DNA of 60,000 nt from Apostichopus japonicus. Its lineage: Eukaryota; Echinodermata; Holothuroidea; Aspidochirotida; Stichopodidae. This document shows positions 1 through 39,544 of the stretch, piece by piece. The notes beneath the pieces are model-generated. The model did no database searches and was not told the DNA's origin. It worked only from the letters and a program-made list of their open reading frames with translations. Both the position numbers and the translations under genes were made by a program. Location: assembly GCF_037975245.1 (NCBI RefSeq), contig NC_092575.1, positions 12,637,001 to 12,697,000 on the forward strand. Reading direction: 5' to 3'. Numbering within the stretch: position 1 is the stretch's first letter; each line of letters opens with the position of its first letter.

Positions 1-1229
1 TTTTGTTCAATGATTTAACACTTGAACTATGTTGTGTGAATTTTTGGCTCTGAGATTTAATTAAACACCCTTTGGAATAAAATCTTTTTACCTACAGTAT
101 TTTGACCCATCCCCATTACCCCCACTCCCTCCACAACATAAAAAATGGTTTTCCTGGAATAGGAATAAGAAATTATTGCTATAACTAACTGATCCAGCAT
201 ATTCCAGAAATAAATTGGGGCACTGAGATTTGTTCACAAGTAGATGTAACCCATCGCTTCTGAAGCTAACCTCATAGCTTATTTGTATACAAGAGAGCAA
301 TGAAGGGGGTGTTAATTTAGATGATACAGTAAAATCTCTTTGTCTATTGTGACTTCAGTGTAGTAACGCTAATACTATAGTACTACTAGTGCTCGGCGCG
401 CTACCTCCTAAGGATCGCCACTCGCCCCATTGGAGGTTTCCTGTTCCCCGATCTTTTTTTTTGTGGATTACTTGACAGAAGAATGACTCTTTTATGTCGA
501 ACCGTTAAAGTCCATTTGTTTTATTTCATAACAAAAAGGAGGGATCGTAGTATGCTTCCGTGAAGTGTTCGCTTCATTCGGAGCTGCATACTGGCTAGGC
601 CCAGTGAAATCGGCGCTGGTGTTGTGCACTAACTTGGTCATAATCGCCGTGTTTTTTCGTCCTTCAGCCATGGATGAAGGCTAATTGCATGGGTAATGAT
701 ATTTATGCAGCCCCCAACAACACAACGGACCGGCATTTCTCTCAGATAGTTTACAACAGTTGTAAAACAAACTTGAAATTTCTAACGATATAGCGTAATA
801 CAGTGGTTGTTCTCTCAGTGTAAATGTGCGTGTATATGGAACGGTATGATCGTCGCGCATCCGATACATGCCTGGGCTTTGCATGTGTGTTCCTAACATG
901 ATGTCATCATTGTCTTGTTGTGAAATCGCATTCTCAGATATCTATTTTCGGTTGCGAATATTAAAACGTTAATTACTAATTAGTCCTTGAGGTTTTCAAG
1001 GTGTTGAGGATAGTTTTGAACATAGATTTTCTCATAGATTCAGAGGAAGTTACTCTCGATGAGTTGGATTTTTCGTGTCATGGCCTCTTTAATGCTCAGT
1101 CTTTTCCAATAGGCTGAGCAGAATGTCCTTGTGATTCATTTGGATGAATTCAATATATACCAAGAAGAGCAAAATATTTTACAACGAGAATTCATGCTAC
1201 TGTATATATAAATAATATTTTGTTCTATA
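1..1229. other. Intron of NIF3L1, no exon seen
   Basis: The stretch lies downstream of the NIF3L1 donor on the minus strand. I looked for the next conserved segments of the family on that strand and found none, so the intron is at least 1.2 kb. It holds no other recognisable gene. Confidence 0.5.
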
Positions 1230-1234
1230 CTTAC

Positions 1235-1865
1235 CAAAGGCAGATAAAAGCCAGTCATTGACTCCACCTCTAGCTGCATCATGGGCTGTGTGAGGAGAGT
1301 AAATGGCTATCCCTTTCTCAATGGCCTTGACAATAATCCTCTCTTTCTCAGTCTTCATCGTCAATCGTTTCAGCGGTGAGAAGATGGGTGGATGATACGA
1401 TAAGATGAAGTTAGAGTTGCTTGCAATGGCTTCTTCTAGCACTTCTTCTGTCAGATCATTTGTCAAGAAAATTTTCGTTACGATGAAGTCTGATGTGGGT
1501 TCTACTAGCAGGCCTACATTATCCCATTCCTCTGCTAGGCTTAGTGGTGCAAACTTTTCCAGCTTTGTCAGAACAGTCTTCAGATCAACCTTACCATCTG
1601 GAATGATTATCTCCTCGTCTGGTTCTGCTTCCACCACACCAACAGCCGTCTCCTCCTCTCCAGAATCCTCATTATCTTCTTGGTTTAAGTCTTCAATCTC
1701 AGGATTATCTCCATCGGTGCTTCCTTCATGATTTAAGATAGTCGAGTCAGGGTTGCTTGTTGCACCACCTTCAGGCGGATCTTCTTCTTTCTTGTTCTTT
1801 TTCATTTTCCCGCGGACTAAATCTATGACAGAACCCGCCTTTTTGCCCTTTTTAAGACCTGGCAT
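1235..1865 (-). CDS. NIF3L1: NIF3L1 (NIF3-like protein 1), first recognised coding exon, partial gene
   Basis: The exon encodes 210 residues plus one base. Residues from about 94 match the start of the NIF3/DUF34 fold: an SLAEEWDNVGLLVEP stretch, then FLTNDL, SYHPPIF and IYSPHTAHDAARGGVNDWL. Histidines near 158 and 192 lie in the motifs that bind the dinuclear metal centre in this family. The family is a conserved metal-binding protein of uncertain biochemical role (cytosolic or mitochondrial in animals). The ATG chosen at 1865-1863 is followed by a lysine-rich stretch and then a strongly acidic segment of about 60 residues, an extension the human protein lacks. The minus-strand donor is the GTAAG at 1234-1230. 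The remaining two thirds of the protein must lie to the left of the window; 1-1229 shows no matching exon. A possible acceptor just upstream (exon start 1887) suggests 5' UTR or a further exon before it. Confidence 0.9.
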
Positions 1866-2165
1866 GTTCAAATGTTGGTTCTGATTGCTACAAAAATGTC
1901 TTGATTCAAGATTAATGAGTAAAAAACAATGTAGGCCTACTTTTAAAACTTCTCGATGTAAGTAACGGTTCCTGTGCGACGTCTGTGTTATTTTTTGTAA
2001 AAGTAGCAGTTCTGCTACTTTAGGCCTTGGACAATATTCGGCTCGGTCAGCACACAAAGTGACAATGTATTTCTCTGTGTGAGGTAGTAAGCAATTTCCT
2101 CGGGAATAAATACAACTTCGTCCAAACAGGACTCTTGTCAGTATCTTCGGATAAGCTTCGAACAT
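1866..2165 (-). other. Possible upstream coding extension or 5' UTR of NIF3L1
   Basis: The NIF3L1 frame stays open upstream to an ATG at 2165, adding 100 residues rich in R, K, L and C and poor in acidic residues at the start, somewhat like a mitochondrial leader. A consensus-like acceptor (TTTTTGTAG ending at 1888) lies between this stretch and the ATG at 1865. I therefore favour UTR plus intron, but transcript data are needed to decide. Confidence 0.3.
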
Positions 2166-2302
2166 CTGAAATAAATAAGTAAAGTTCAGTGACAGGAAAC
2201 ATGGAAGAACATCCGTCTGAACTTTTCTCGAAACTAAGAACTGTAAACAATTGGTTTCGGTTTCGCAAGTAAGGGTGCATAGGAATAATAAAATCTACCA
2301 AA

Positions 2303-5300
2303 CTTGCTTAAGTGGCTCTTTATGCAAATTCACAACTAAATTCACAACTAAACTCGTTTCCGCGCATTGGTTCAATCTATAAATACTTCGAAAGCAAGTA
2401 TTAGTATAACCTTAGTTACGTTAATACCTAATATTAGACCTAGATGATAGTCTAAATATGACTCACAAGGTAGCTTTTCTTATTGGGGAGTGATGGGAGT
2501 CAGTGTCAACGTCCCCAAGTCAACGACCCCCCCTCCCCCCCCCCCCCCGCCTTCTGAAAGGTCATGGATGTACTCCTGTAAGCCCTTTAACAGTAGGATG
2601 TTGGTTTCAGAATCGATCAGCCTAACAATCAAGACAGGCCAAAAGAAAACAATACGTAATTAAGTTTTTGTTGTTGTCTGAGCCATGATTTCTAATATTT
2701 TTTATTCGTGTCGAAGTTTACTCTGTCGAGCTCTCGAAAATATTTCAGTTTAAAAGGATTGTATTGGGTTCAGATATATTGTGTGACCGATTTCCAATCG
2801 GTTCATTTATTTGTTGTGGCTAAATCCAGTATTACTGAACAAGGTCGCCATTGGTGCTATAAACAGCAGTGCGACCACAAGTTCTTGCGCATTACATTTA
2901 GTTTAGAATCTGTTGCAAAGTGACGTTGAAATGCAGATTAAAGACGAACACACAGAACGTTTTGGTTGACTGATTTATCCAGTTCACATTTCAAGTTGGA
3001 CATTCAAAGGGGATGGTTATAAACTTTTCAATTTGATGAGTTGAGTTATGCATAATTGTTTAATACGATTACGAATGCCTATATGCGCAATCATATTTGC
3101 ACACAGTGTAACTTCTGATCAACATTTAGATGAAACGCAAACAGCACGAACAACAACAACAAACAAACAACAAGACAGAACAATTAGTCAAAGCTGGAAA
3201 GAAAATGTGATTATAGTTTGGATCTATGAACCCTTTTTTTTTTTGTATTTACTTATACAATTATATACATTTTTTAAACGCACTGCATGTATGGTTCCAG
3301 GAATATAAGACCCTTCACCGGGCAAGAAAGGACATTTTTTTATTAGAACAATCTTAGCTCAAGCCATAACAATTTTCGAGATAAAGTGAAGTCTTGTATT
3401 TATAAATACTGCAATTGTAGGAAGAAAGTTATTATTGCATGAAATGCGCGGCTTGCTCTATACTTTCCTGTCAATTACTTATCAAATCACCACATCATTG
3501 TTAATATATGACTATAGGCCTCTTTAATTTCAATACCTTCAGAGGTTATTTATGCGCTTGGGTAAACATCGAAGCAATTCCCTTTCAGGGATTTTTTACC
3601 TTCTTGTACATGGCCATAAATAAAATATCACTTCTTGTGATAACAAAATTCCATCTTTACAAATTCTTTCGCAAGTGAATTGATACTATCTCAGTGGTCA
3701 AATCTCACGATAAAGCTTTCATTGTTCGTCGAGGCCAATTTACATTTCACTCTGAGAAGGATATGGTCGACGTACTAGATACAAAACTTGTTGCCGCGGC
3801 ACAGAATAGTAAAGTGCAAGGTCGTCCTCTGTGTACAATAGCGTGTAATGTAAACTCCCTACGAAGTAATTAGGTGATACACCCTCGAGTATGTTGGTTG
3901 AGGTATAGCTCAGCTCGTGAAACCTTTTTTCTTATAAGTTGTCAGACGAATAGCAACCAAATGTTCGCTTACATGCAGTCGTAACTTTTCCATTCAAACT
4001 AAGAAATGTGTCTCTGGTGGGGGTGTGGGGGTGGGTGTGAAAAACTTCCAGGATCCACCAGGATTCAAATCCAGGCCTCCCGCTCTATACGAGGTCGCTA
4101 TGGACAATGATTGTATGTCTATTAGAGGTTCGAAACCCTGCAGGAAGGAAGTTCGTCATTCCACTGTAGGACTTGCCACCTGTACCTGAACAATGCTAGT
4201 CTTTTTTGGTGATATAATTTACCTTATCACAAGTTAGCATATCAATCATGATGCTGACAAACTCGATATATATCTTTATTTATTGATAAATCTACTTTAT
4301 ATTTCATCCTCCTCATTGCTGTTCCACCCGCTCGCCATGCCACTGTATGCATACGCCAAGGGATGAAGCTATGTTGGAACTGGTGTGATACACCCTAATA
4401 TCACTTTATTTTTATTCAGCATGAAGATCAAGAAAACAGAGAAACACATTTTGCTGAGGTCACCCAGATCACTGCAGCATGTCACAACGGCGCTGTCGGT
4501 GGTATTGACCATAATTGCTCACATTTGCATTATTTCACACGATATAAAGAATACAAAGTTGGGTCAGTTGAGGGGTGTTTGTGGAAATAAGTAAGTTCCA
4601 CTTTGGTTCAGTCTAGTGTTACCAATCTCGATCGACCACTAAAGGAAGATGTAACCGGGTATATACATATCTGCTTGTTCAGTCCACCAAACAAAAACAC
4701 GGTGAAACTTGATAATAGTAGGCCTATAGGTCAATAGTTATACATGAAAATAAATACATCACATGAAAAATGTGTATGACAGAAACTCTTGAATCAATCT
4801 CGCTACATAGGTAGGAACAACTTGAATCAGCCAAATGCCTGAACAAATAACATATATCTTGAAAGTTAAGAAATGGTGCTCCTCGGAATAAAAAATGGGA
4901 AATAAATTATGTCGGTCCGTATAAGGGCTGGCCACAAGTTGAATTTACACAGAACTGCCTTGCTGTAATAGGCTTTATCAGATCATATATAAAGTGTTCA
5001 TAACATTGCTACATTAAAATTACGACAACCAACTCATGAAACAACGCTAACACCTTTACATCTGAACGCGTTTATGATACATATTCATTCACAGTCTTGA
5101 AAACTTTCATAGCCTTTTGCTCATGTGTAAACCAAATCAGGTTACTTTGTAATAACTTTTTCGCTCACATTGTTACCATAGCGACATAGACTGACATAGA
5201 CTAACAAAGATCGGCCATTTCTGTGCGCAAACGATATTTTTCTTGGCATACAGTCTCCTCAATCACGTATTTATATGACGTCACATGGTATGTTATGGGG

Positions 5301-6940
5301 GCGCTTTCATTCTTTATCCACTATGGATCAACAAATATTTCACGGAAAAATCGCGGAGAGAAATGATTAAAGACAAATGCCTTCGTGGACTATCTGTGTA
5401 TTTGAAACTGACTTAAAAAGGAAATGAACACTTGTCTGTTATAAACACTGTTTGTTTTACTCGCGTTAAAATAAAATTACTTCTGGTGCTTCTGTTCATA
5501 CGGTTATATACGAAGAGAATCAAGAAAGGACCACTAAAACAGAAAATGGACCAACCAACTTATGTTAAAGATAAGAAAAGGAAAACTTACCCACTTGCTT
5601 GGTAGTAGCCTATAGAGAAGACCTGAGTGGTTATGATAATTTCTTCCGCTTGTTGTTGTGATAAAAGGGTCTAGTGTGCTCAATGACCCATGACCCACCC
5701 CTCAAAAGTAATAGATTTTGCACCCTGTTTTGAAATGAGTAGGTTGTATAGCAACGTATATTTTGCATTCCAAACAACATCATCAGGAGCTATTCTTTTA
5801 GAGCTTCGATATATTCAATTATTCAACCGAGGGCGTTTGTTTACTGGTGATTCTTCGACAATTAATAATACTGAAGGTTTGTCAGGGCCGATAAGTTACA
5901 AAAAACTTTCAAGAGCTCCCCTCCTCGACTATATATAATATACGAAATTGGTCTCCAAGTATAAACGTTACTGGCTTTATAGATACTAATAGGTGTAAAT
6001 TATTGAAATATACCCAAGGGGAAGGACGATATAGAAGGGAAAAAAAAGATTTGGTACTCTTTTCATATGTTTCTTCTCATTGTAATATATTGCACTTCAA
6101 AAGGCATGCATTGTACTATGTGTGTATATGCAGGCTATGTTAAAGAGTTTTGTCTTTTAGCAGTTAAGATAAATTATATTTTATAAGTGAAACAGAAAGC
6201 CATAATGTTTTGAGCATGAGTACAATCATGATTATTCTGTGCTATATATGCGTAAATTAGTTTGCATTCCTGGTTTAAGTCAGTGATGACTTTATAAGAT
6301 TAAACTGCATGGTTGCATAATATATTCAGTTGCATAATTATCAGACGAATGTCTTATGATGTACTAAATTAAGTTTATTATTCCTTCTTTTTTCTTCTTT
6401 CTTGTTTATGTACACTTTGTGTTTTTTTCTTCTATTTTGATAGGGAAATGAAATGTTTCCTGTTGCTTTCAAATTTCCTTGCTCTTTTTCATTTTTTTCA
6501 TCATTTTTTTTTACTTAGCAAAATGGCCAGCTTTGACAGTTATTCCTTAAATTTGATTAACTGACAGCTCGCCAAATGCTTCTTATGTTTCCAAGCACTT
6601 AAATTTGCAAGATCTTTATATTTTTCTAGTTTTTAACGAACTTATCCCTGTGCAATGACATAAGAAGCTTAACCTATATATACTTCTCATTTTCCAGCAT
6701 TTAATAAACTCTTAAAATCATTTCCGATATTTGGAATGAGTCCGACATTAGAAACTGTATAGGTCTTGTATGTCATAATGAGGGTGAAGGTTATATTCCA
6801 TGACAAATGACATTATGTGTTGCTGTGGTTATAGAGGAAAACGGCAAAGATATCGGAAGAACTCTCCCTCACCGAGCCAGTCAAAACTATCAATTGTCAA
6901 CACACGTAGAAAATGTCATCACTTGCTTAGTGGGAGTACA
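2303..6940. other. Intergenic spacer, no gene recognised
   Basis: AT-rich sequence with only short random open frames. It holds a poly-C tract near 2527-2548, a full CRE-type palindrome TGACGTCA at 5276-5283 and a tRNA-like fragment on the minus strand near 4050-4110. No conserved coding signal was recognised on either strand. Confidence 0.5.
4050..4110 (-). repeat. tRNA-like (SINE-type) fragment
   Basis: Read on the minus strand, the sequence gives TATAGAGCGGGAGGCC followed by GGATTTGAATCC, which resembles the anticodon-arm-to-B-box part of a tRNA. The acceptor stem and a good A box are not visible. It is more likely a decayed tRNA-derived SINE than a functional tRNA gene. Confidence 0.3.
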
Positions 6941-6941
6941 A

Positions 6942-7430
6942 CAGCATGATTATAGTACAACAGCGTGACAACGAGTACAACCAAGGGCGTAGGAACCGGG
7001 GGCTGGGGGGCCAGCCCCACTCCCAGTGAAAAATATAGGGGGCGGAAGTATCATTCCGCCCCACCCCCTCCCCGCTTCGCAAGTCAGAAAACCCCTTTTT
7101 CATTTCTCAATAAATTATTAAGTGTGAAGTGTGCTATATTGCACCAAATTGCATCTAAGGCCACCTGGAAATGCAAAAAATTTCCAAAGGGGAGGGGGAC
7201 ACCCACTCCCCTTAGACCTCTCCCCCAGGCCGGCCATCAGTCTTCAGCCCCCCCCCCCCAATCAAAAGTACCTTCCTACGCCGCTGAGTACAACAGCATG
7301 AATATATAGCAGTACTATACAGCATGAGAACAGCAGGATGAGTACGCGTACAACAGGATCAGCACAACAGCATGAGTACGAGTACAGCAGCTTGGGCAAG
7401 AGTACAATAGGATACAACAAATAGAGTACA
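6942..7430. repeat. GAGTACAACAGCATGA minisatellite, interrupted
   Basis: Imperfect copies of a 13-16 bp motif (GTACAACAGCATGA and variants) run from about 6942 to 6981 and again from 7286 to about 7430. The array is split by the inverted-repeat element at 6982-7285. A diverged copy of the same motif family occurs near 23953-24020. Confidence 0.7.
6982..7285. mobile_element. Short inverted-repeat element (MITE) with GGCGTAGGAA ends
   Basis: The 304-bp segment begins AAGGGCGTAGGAA and ends TTCCTACGCCGCT, so the terminal GGCGTAGGAA is inverted. GAGTACAAC stands on both sides, as expected for a target duplication, although the host minisatellite repeats the same word. The interior is rich in GGGG/CCCC runs and has no transposase. 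The open frame across it is not a gene. Confidence 0.6.
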
Positions 7431-7454
7431 ATGTCCATGTTATATTTCAATAAC

Positions 7455-8374
7455 TCTTTTAATCTTTTTAGAAATTACCCTTAAAACATCTGAAACTCGT
7501 CGAGTAAGTGGCTGGAATAATTAGGCTAGCAAAACGGCAATAGGAAAGGATAAGCCTTTCATGGACTTTGAAATGTGTACAACTACTTAGACATCTGGGG
7601 TGGGGTTCCCACAGATTAAAATAAGTTTTAGCACCACCCACCCACCCCCAGCTACAAAAAATGGTGATTGAGATCCGGCCTTATATAACACGATACATTG
7701 CATTTCAACTTTTGCAACGACATATAGTATTGAATATTATCCAATGGTGACCTTTTATTCATAAACGATCTGTTTTGGTTTAATTATTAAAATGAAGAAA
7801 TCAATGGATAGACAATAACAATAACTCCTGCACCGAGTCACCGGTGTCTTCTTTAAGGGGCGGGTGGGGATGTGGTGGGGGAGGGTGAGGGAACTATTGC
7901 ATTTATCAAGACGAAACATTGTGACTAAAGTCATGCTTTATAAAGTATGACTTCCACAAATATGCCTGGTGTTTAAACCTACTTTATTCATCTGTATATA
8001 CCTTTCAGTGACCGAGTCATAGAATTGGTGAATTTAGTAAAGGTGACAGATAACATCTAAAGTGACACTCCGCCCACTTGACAACAAAAAAAGAAAGAAA
8101 GAAAAAAAATATTTAAAGGGTGGGATTACTATTGTTTTGGTATAGATCTGCACATGTCCCTTTAAGATTTGGTTTAACAATTAATCCATTGTGTAATGTT
8201 ATGTGTACATTGAACCCGTTGCTTTACAATTGAAGTTAGCAATACTTTTGTCATCTCGCAAATGCAGTTATGCTCAAACGATTAGAGCTTAAGTGTCGGT
8301 AGGCATATCACTATACATGAGTGAATATAGCACGTATATGTACATACTTACAGTATAGTGTTATCTGTAAATTA

Positions 8375-8378
<4 letters not shown>
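7455..8378. other. Intergenic spacer, nothing recognised
   Basis: AT-rich with a few G-rich tracts (7857-7890) and no gene-like open frame. I see no repeat family with clear ends here. Confidence 0.45.

Positions 8379-8446
<68 letters not shown>
8379..8446. repeat. (AT)n microsatellite
   Basis: An almost pure AT dinucleotide run of about 68 bp in intergenic sequence. Confidence 0.95.
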
Positions 8447-8449
<3 letters not shown>

Positions 8450-10050
8450 AATCATATATGCGCACAGTGTTGAACATTGGATTTCAAAGGTGCTAGCATG
8501 AAAAAATAAGGACAGTCACCACCTTGGAAGGTCGTTGGTAAACGAGTTTAGTAAGTTCGGTTTTCACCCCAGAGCAATCAAGTTTTTCCATCTAAAATAA
8601 TCGTCCAACGGTTACAATAAAACAAAATTAAACAAAAATCTAAAAGAGCATAACATGTTCATTGGATGGCCATTCAGCTCTCGCACATACAGTTGTGATT
8701 ACAATAATTAGTGTTGTAACCAGACAAGGTTTTTTGTCGTAATACATGGCACAATCATACTGATGCCCGGCATCCCCGAGATGGTTTCAACAGAGCTGTA
8801 CTTCTTTAAATTTATTCTGCTTTATCAGGGTGTACACACTGTCTGATTCTTATATACCGTACTGTATCTAGCCTATTGAATGGAGTTTGATTTATAGCTA
8901 TAGTAGTATAATCGATGTGAAAACAACTATTGTGTTATACCTAACACCTTATAACATTATAGATCAAAGTAGGCCAAAGGTGCATGGTCATCTAGTATAT
9001 ATAAACACTAAAGTAAGGATTCGACACCCCCTATTACTCCCAAAAGGTGAACCAATCACAGTCAGTGTGAAGAAAACAAAAAGAGGACCGAGCCAGAACT
9101 AGGCTAACCTGGAGAAACTTACCGGTCAACTTTAACGGGGAAGAAAATCAGGGCAATCCAGCAACAAACGCGGGGTAGTTTTAATTGTTAGCCGATACAA
9201 AAGGCCGGTGCAAGGTATCAATTGAAAATGGCCCTAGAGTTTTTAAGTTAGATTATTTTGACTAGTTTGCGCTGCTAGTAATTTTTCTTCTTTCTCTCAT
9301 ATGGATGATGAGAGATCTATAGATGGGACTGCTAGATTGGGTTGTATTTTAACATGTTTACAGGTTTGTTCCTGCAAGAATTTCGGACTGTAGAGTTATA
9401 CGAGAGTATAACTTTACGTCTGTTGAATTGTGAGCAAAAAAAAAAACATCTCGTTAGAAATTAAAATTATGTCTGAAATCATGCAAGTGCGTCCATCAGG
9501 TTGGCAAAAAATATGAATTGATCATGAAATATATAGATTTATTCAGTGTTTAATATGAATTTAATAATATAATTGTGTGCACCAGCTTAAACATTATCTA
9601 TAGGATGAAATTGCGCATGTCAACCCCTGCACGTTTATTTTTCTTTAAATTTATACATACATTTTTTGTTAGGCTTTTTCCAGTCAATTTTATCACAAAT
9701 CGAGTAGCGCGAGTATCGACTTTACCGTAAATTATTCCGGTAATATCAGTATTGTATATCCCACTCGACACCTCCAGTACTCCCCTGCTACACCCCCTCC
9801 TCCCCCGCCCCACACCACCGTCACCTACTTCTGTTACAATATGTTCTCCTACGCCTACATTGAGAGTGCGCTATAGTAAGCTGGAAAGATTCGTCCTTCT
9901 TTATAACTACCAAAAATATATAGTAGGAAATGAAGAGAAAATTAGACCAATTAAAAAGAAACTATACAGATATATATTGTAACTTTGATGTCGGACATCG
10001 TTGACTTTGTAGGGACGAGGAAGATTTTAAGTGGAACGAGTGCAGGTCTA
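8447..10050. other. Intergenic spacer, nothing recognised
   Basis: No open frame with recognisable similarity. It contains short CT-rich tracts near 9779-9830 and a poly-A run near 9437. No structured element is evident. Confidence 0.45.
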
Positions 10051-10059
10051 GTTAACTCA

Positions 10060-10312
10060 GCAAACGTTATCATAACATTTTTAAAGGAGCCTCTAAAATA
10101 CGTTTTTATAACGTTAAATGTGGTGTTATAAAAACGTCGGCATAACGTTTTTATGAGATATTAATGTTATATTGATATTTTAACGAAAAAATGTTTTGAA
10201 ATAATAGCCTGAAAACGTTTTCGTGACATATTTATTACACCACAAATAACGTTATCAAAACAAAAGACGAAACGTTTTAATAACGTTTCAAAAACGTTTT
10301 TGTGTTTACACA
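10060..10312. repeat. AACGTTTT-rich block
   Basis: About a dozen copies of AACGTTTT, ATAACGTT or their complements fall in 250 bp at irregular spacing and in both orientations, several around the palindrome AACGTT. It could be a decayed foldback element or a cluster of protein-binding sites. Clear termini are not visible. Confidence 0.6.
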
Positions 10313-10339
10313 CATGACAAAATTGAAAACATAAGAAAA

Positions 10340-11950
10340 AGATATAAAACTGAAGGAAAGTATATTAACCACACGAAACAAGTTTTGCCTCAAGGTTTTA
10401 ACTCAGAAATTCTTCGCTGTGAAGTAGGTAAATAACAATTTCGAGTGGGTGCAGTCTTTCTGTTTTATTTGTTCCTTCTAAAGTTCTACATGCATGGGAT
10501 GCATTCCATAACTATTCATCCAGTAAACAGTTTACTCGGTTGTTCAATTCTTCTTAAAACGTAAATTTACGCATCGACCCGTAACCTGACTATAGGCGTA
10601 GAGTTATTTTTCTCGAAACACTGTAAAACAGGACTGAAGGTCAAAGTACTTCTCTTTTGTACACACCTATAGTATTTAAATTCTACAATTAAAATGCCGT
10701 GCCATGATGGCTTTTGTAATACAATTAGAGAAGTGTAAAAACTGAATTATCACTTGTTTACATTTTTAAAGAACCAGTAGGCTACAGTGTTTGTATCCGG
10801 CCTACTCGCATATATTTTACGGTGAATTTCCAGTGCTATAGACACGAGGCCCTACTTATTTACGGTAGTATATACGCCCATTAAAAGCCCAATTGACTTA
10901 CACACTAAATTACAAAAGTAATGTGGTCTCAAAGCTAGATATAAGTTCTCACTAGCTAAACGCTACCATAATCACTGGATTCCTGACAAGTTGGCCTTTC
11001 ATGGCACTATCAATATTCCGTATCATGATTGTGCAGATTATTTGCTATCAGAGCCCGAAGTTTTCGTCACTTGTAAACAAACCTCTTCACTCAGTATAAA
11101 CAATTTTCGTACGCTGCTTCTGGGAGTCCTAAAGGGGTCTAAAATTGCCCCAATGGAGCCAAGTTTTGCACCACATGTATACCTCCATTCATGCACTTTA
11201 ACATGCAAGCCACAAAACAACAGATCCTGATTAATAACATATCAAACAAGATGTTCTCCTACTGCACTTTCGCACTTTTCCTGAAGTAGGCTAGTATATG
11301 TCACCTTACGGTAACGAATGTATTACCCAACAATACCACTTGAATATACGAGGGCGGTCTTATACATGATCTGTGGTACAGTCGACTGCATATGTCCCTT
11401 TCCACTTCACTGACACACGGGGCAGCTACATATACCCGGAATGGATTATACAACATTGTTGATGAGATCGTTTGTAGACATGAAAGAAAACTATATGAAA
11501 CAAAGTCATGTTTAAAGTTGATATTTCTTTTTTTCTTTAAAAATAAAACAAGAAGAGTGGTATCCTTGAGAGATAAAGGATTTTACATGGCCCTAACTTA
11601 TACTTTCGCAACTTCATGAATACGATGTAGTTTTGCTCAGGGAGGTTACATTTTACAAATAGAACTACTTAAGATTATTCTCGAGTGTGTCACAACAAAT
11701 CAACACAGTTTTAATCAGCATAATTGCGAGAACTGTTACAAAATTAATTTGACATAGATTTATATAATTATTTGCCTGGATATACGAATTTATCAATTGA
11801 AAAATTTAAGTTAATGGCTTCATTTATATTTCAATCGGTAGAAATTTACATAGCTAGATCAACTGATTCGTTACAAGTCGTCTTCTTCCAAATTCAGGCG
11901 CTGAAAGTGATAAAAAAGTTTCTTGTTGAGGGCGCACAAACAGAAATCAA
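10340..11950. other. Spacer upstream of the Nudix/phosphatase gene
   Basis: No exon or repeat with defined ends was recognised. The last part is the presumed promoter and 5' UTR region of the downstream gene. The start codon context CAAAATGGCCGCC at 11957-11969 resembles a YY1-type initiator element, a weak observation. Confidence 0.4.
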
Positions 11951-11960
11951 AACATTCAAA

Positions 11961-39544
<27,584 letters not shown>

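Noticed and set aside
1405-1731. Plus-strand open frame of 108 codons, Ser-rich
   Set aside because: It is the reverse shadow of the NIF3L1 exon, whose minus-strand product has clear family motifs.
5276-5283. CRE palindrome TGACGTCA as a regulatory site
   Set aside because: It lies kilobases from any recognised start and a single octamer is expected by chance at some rate.
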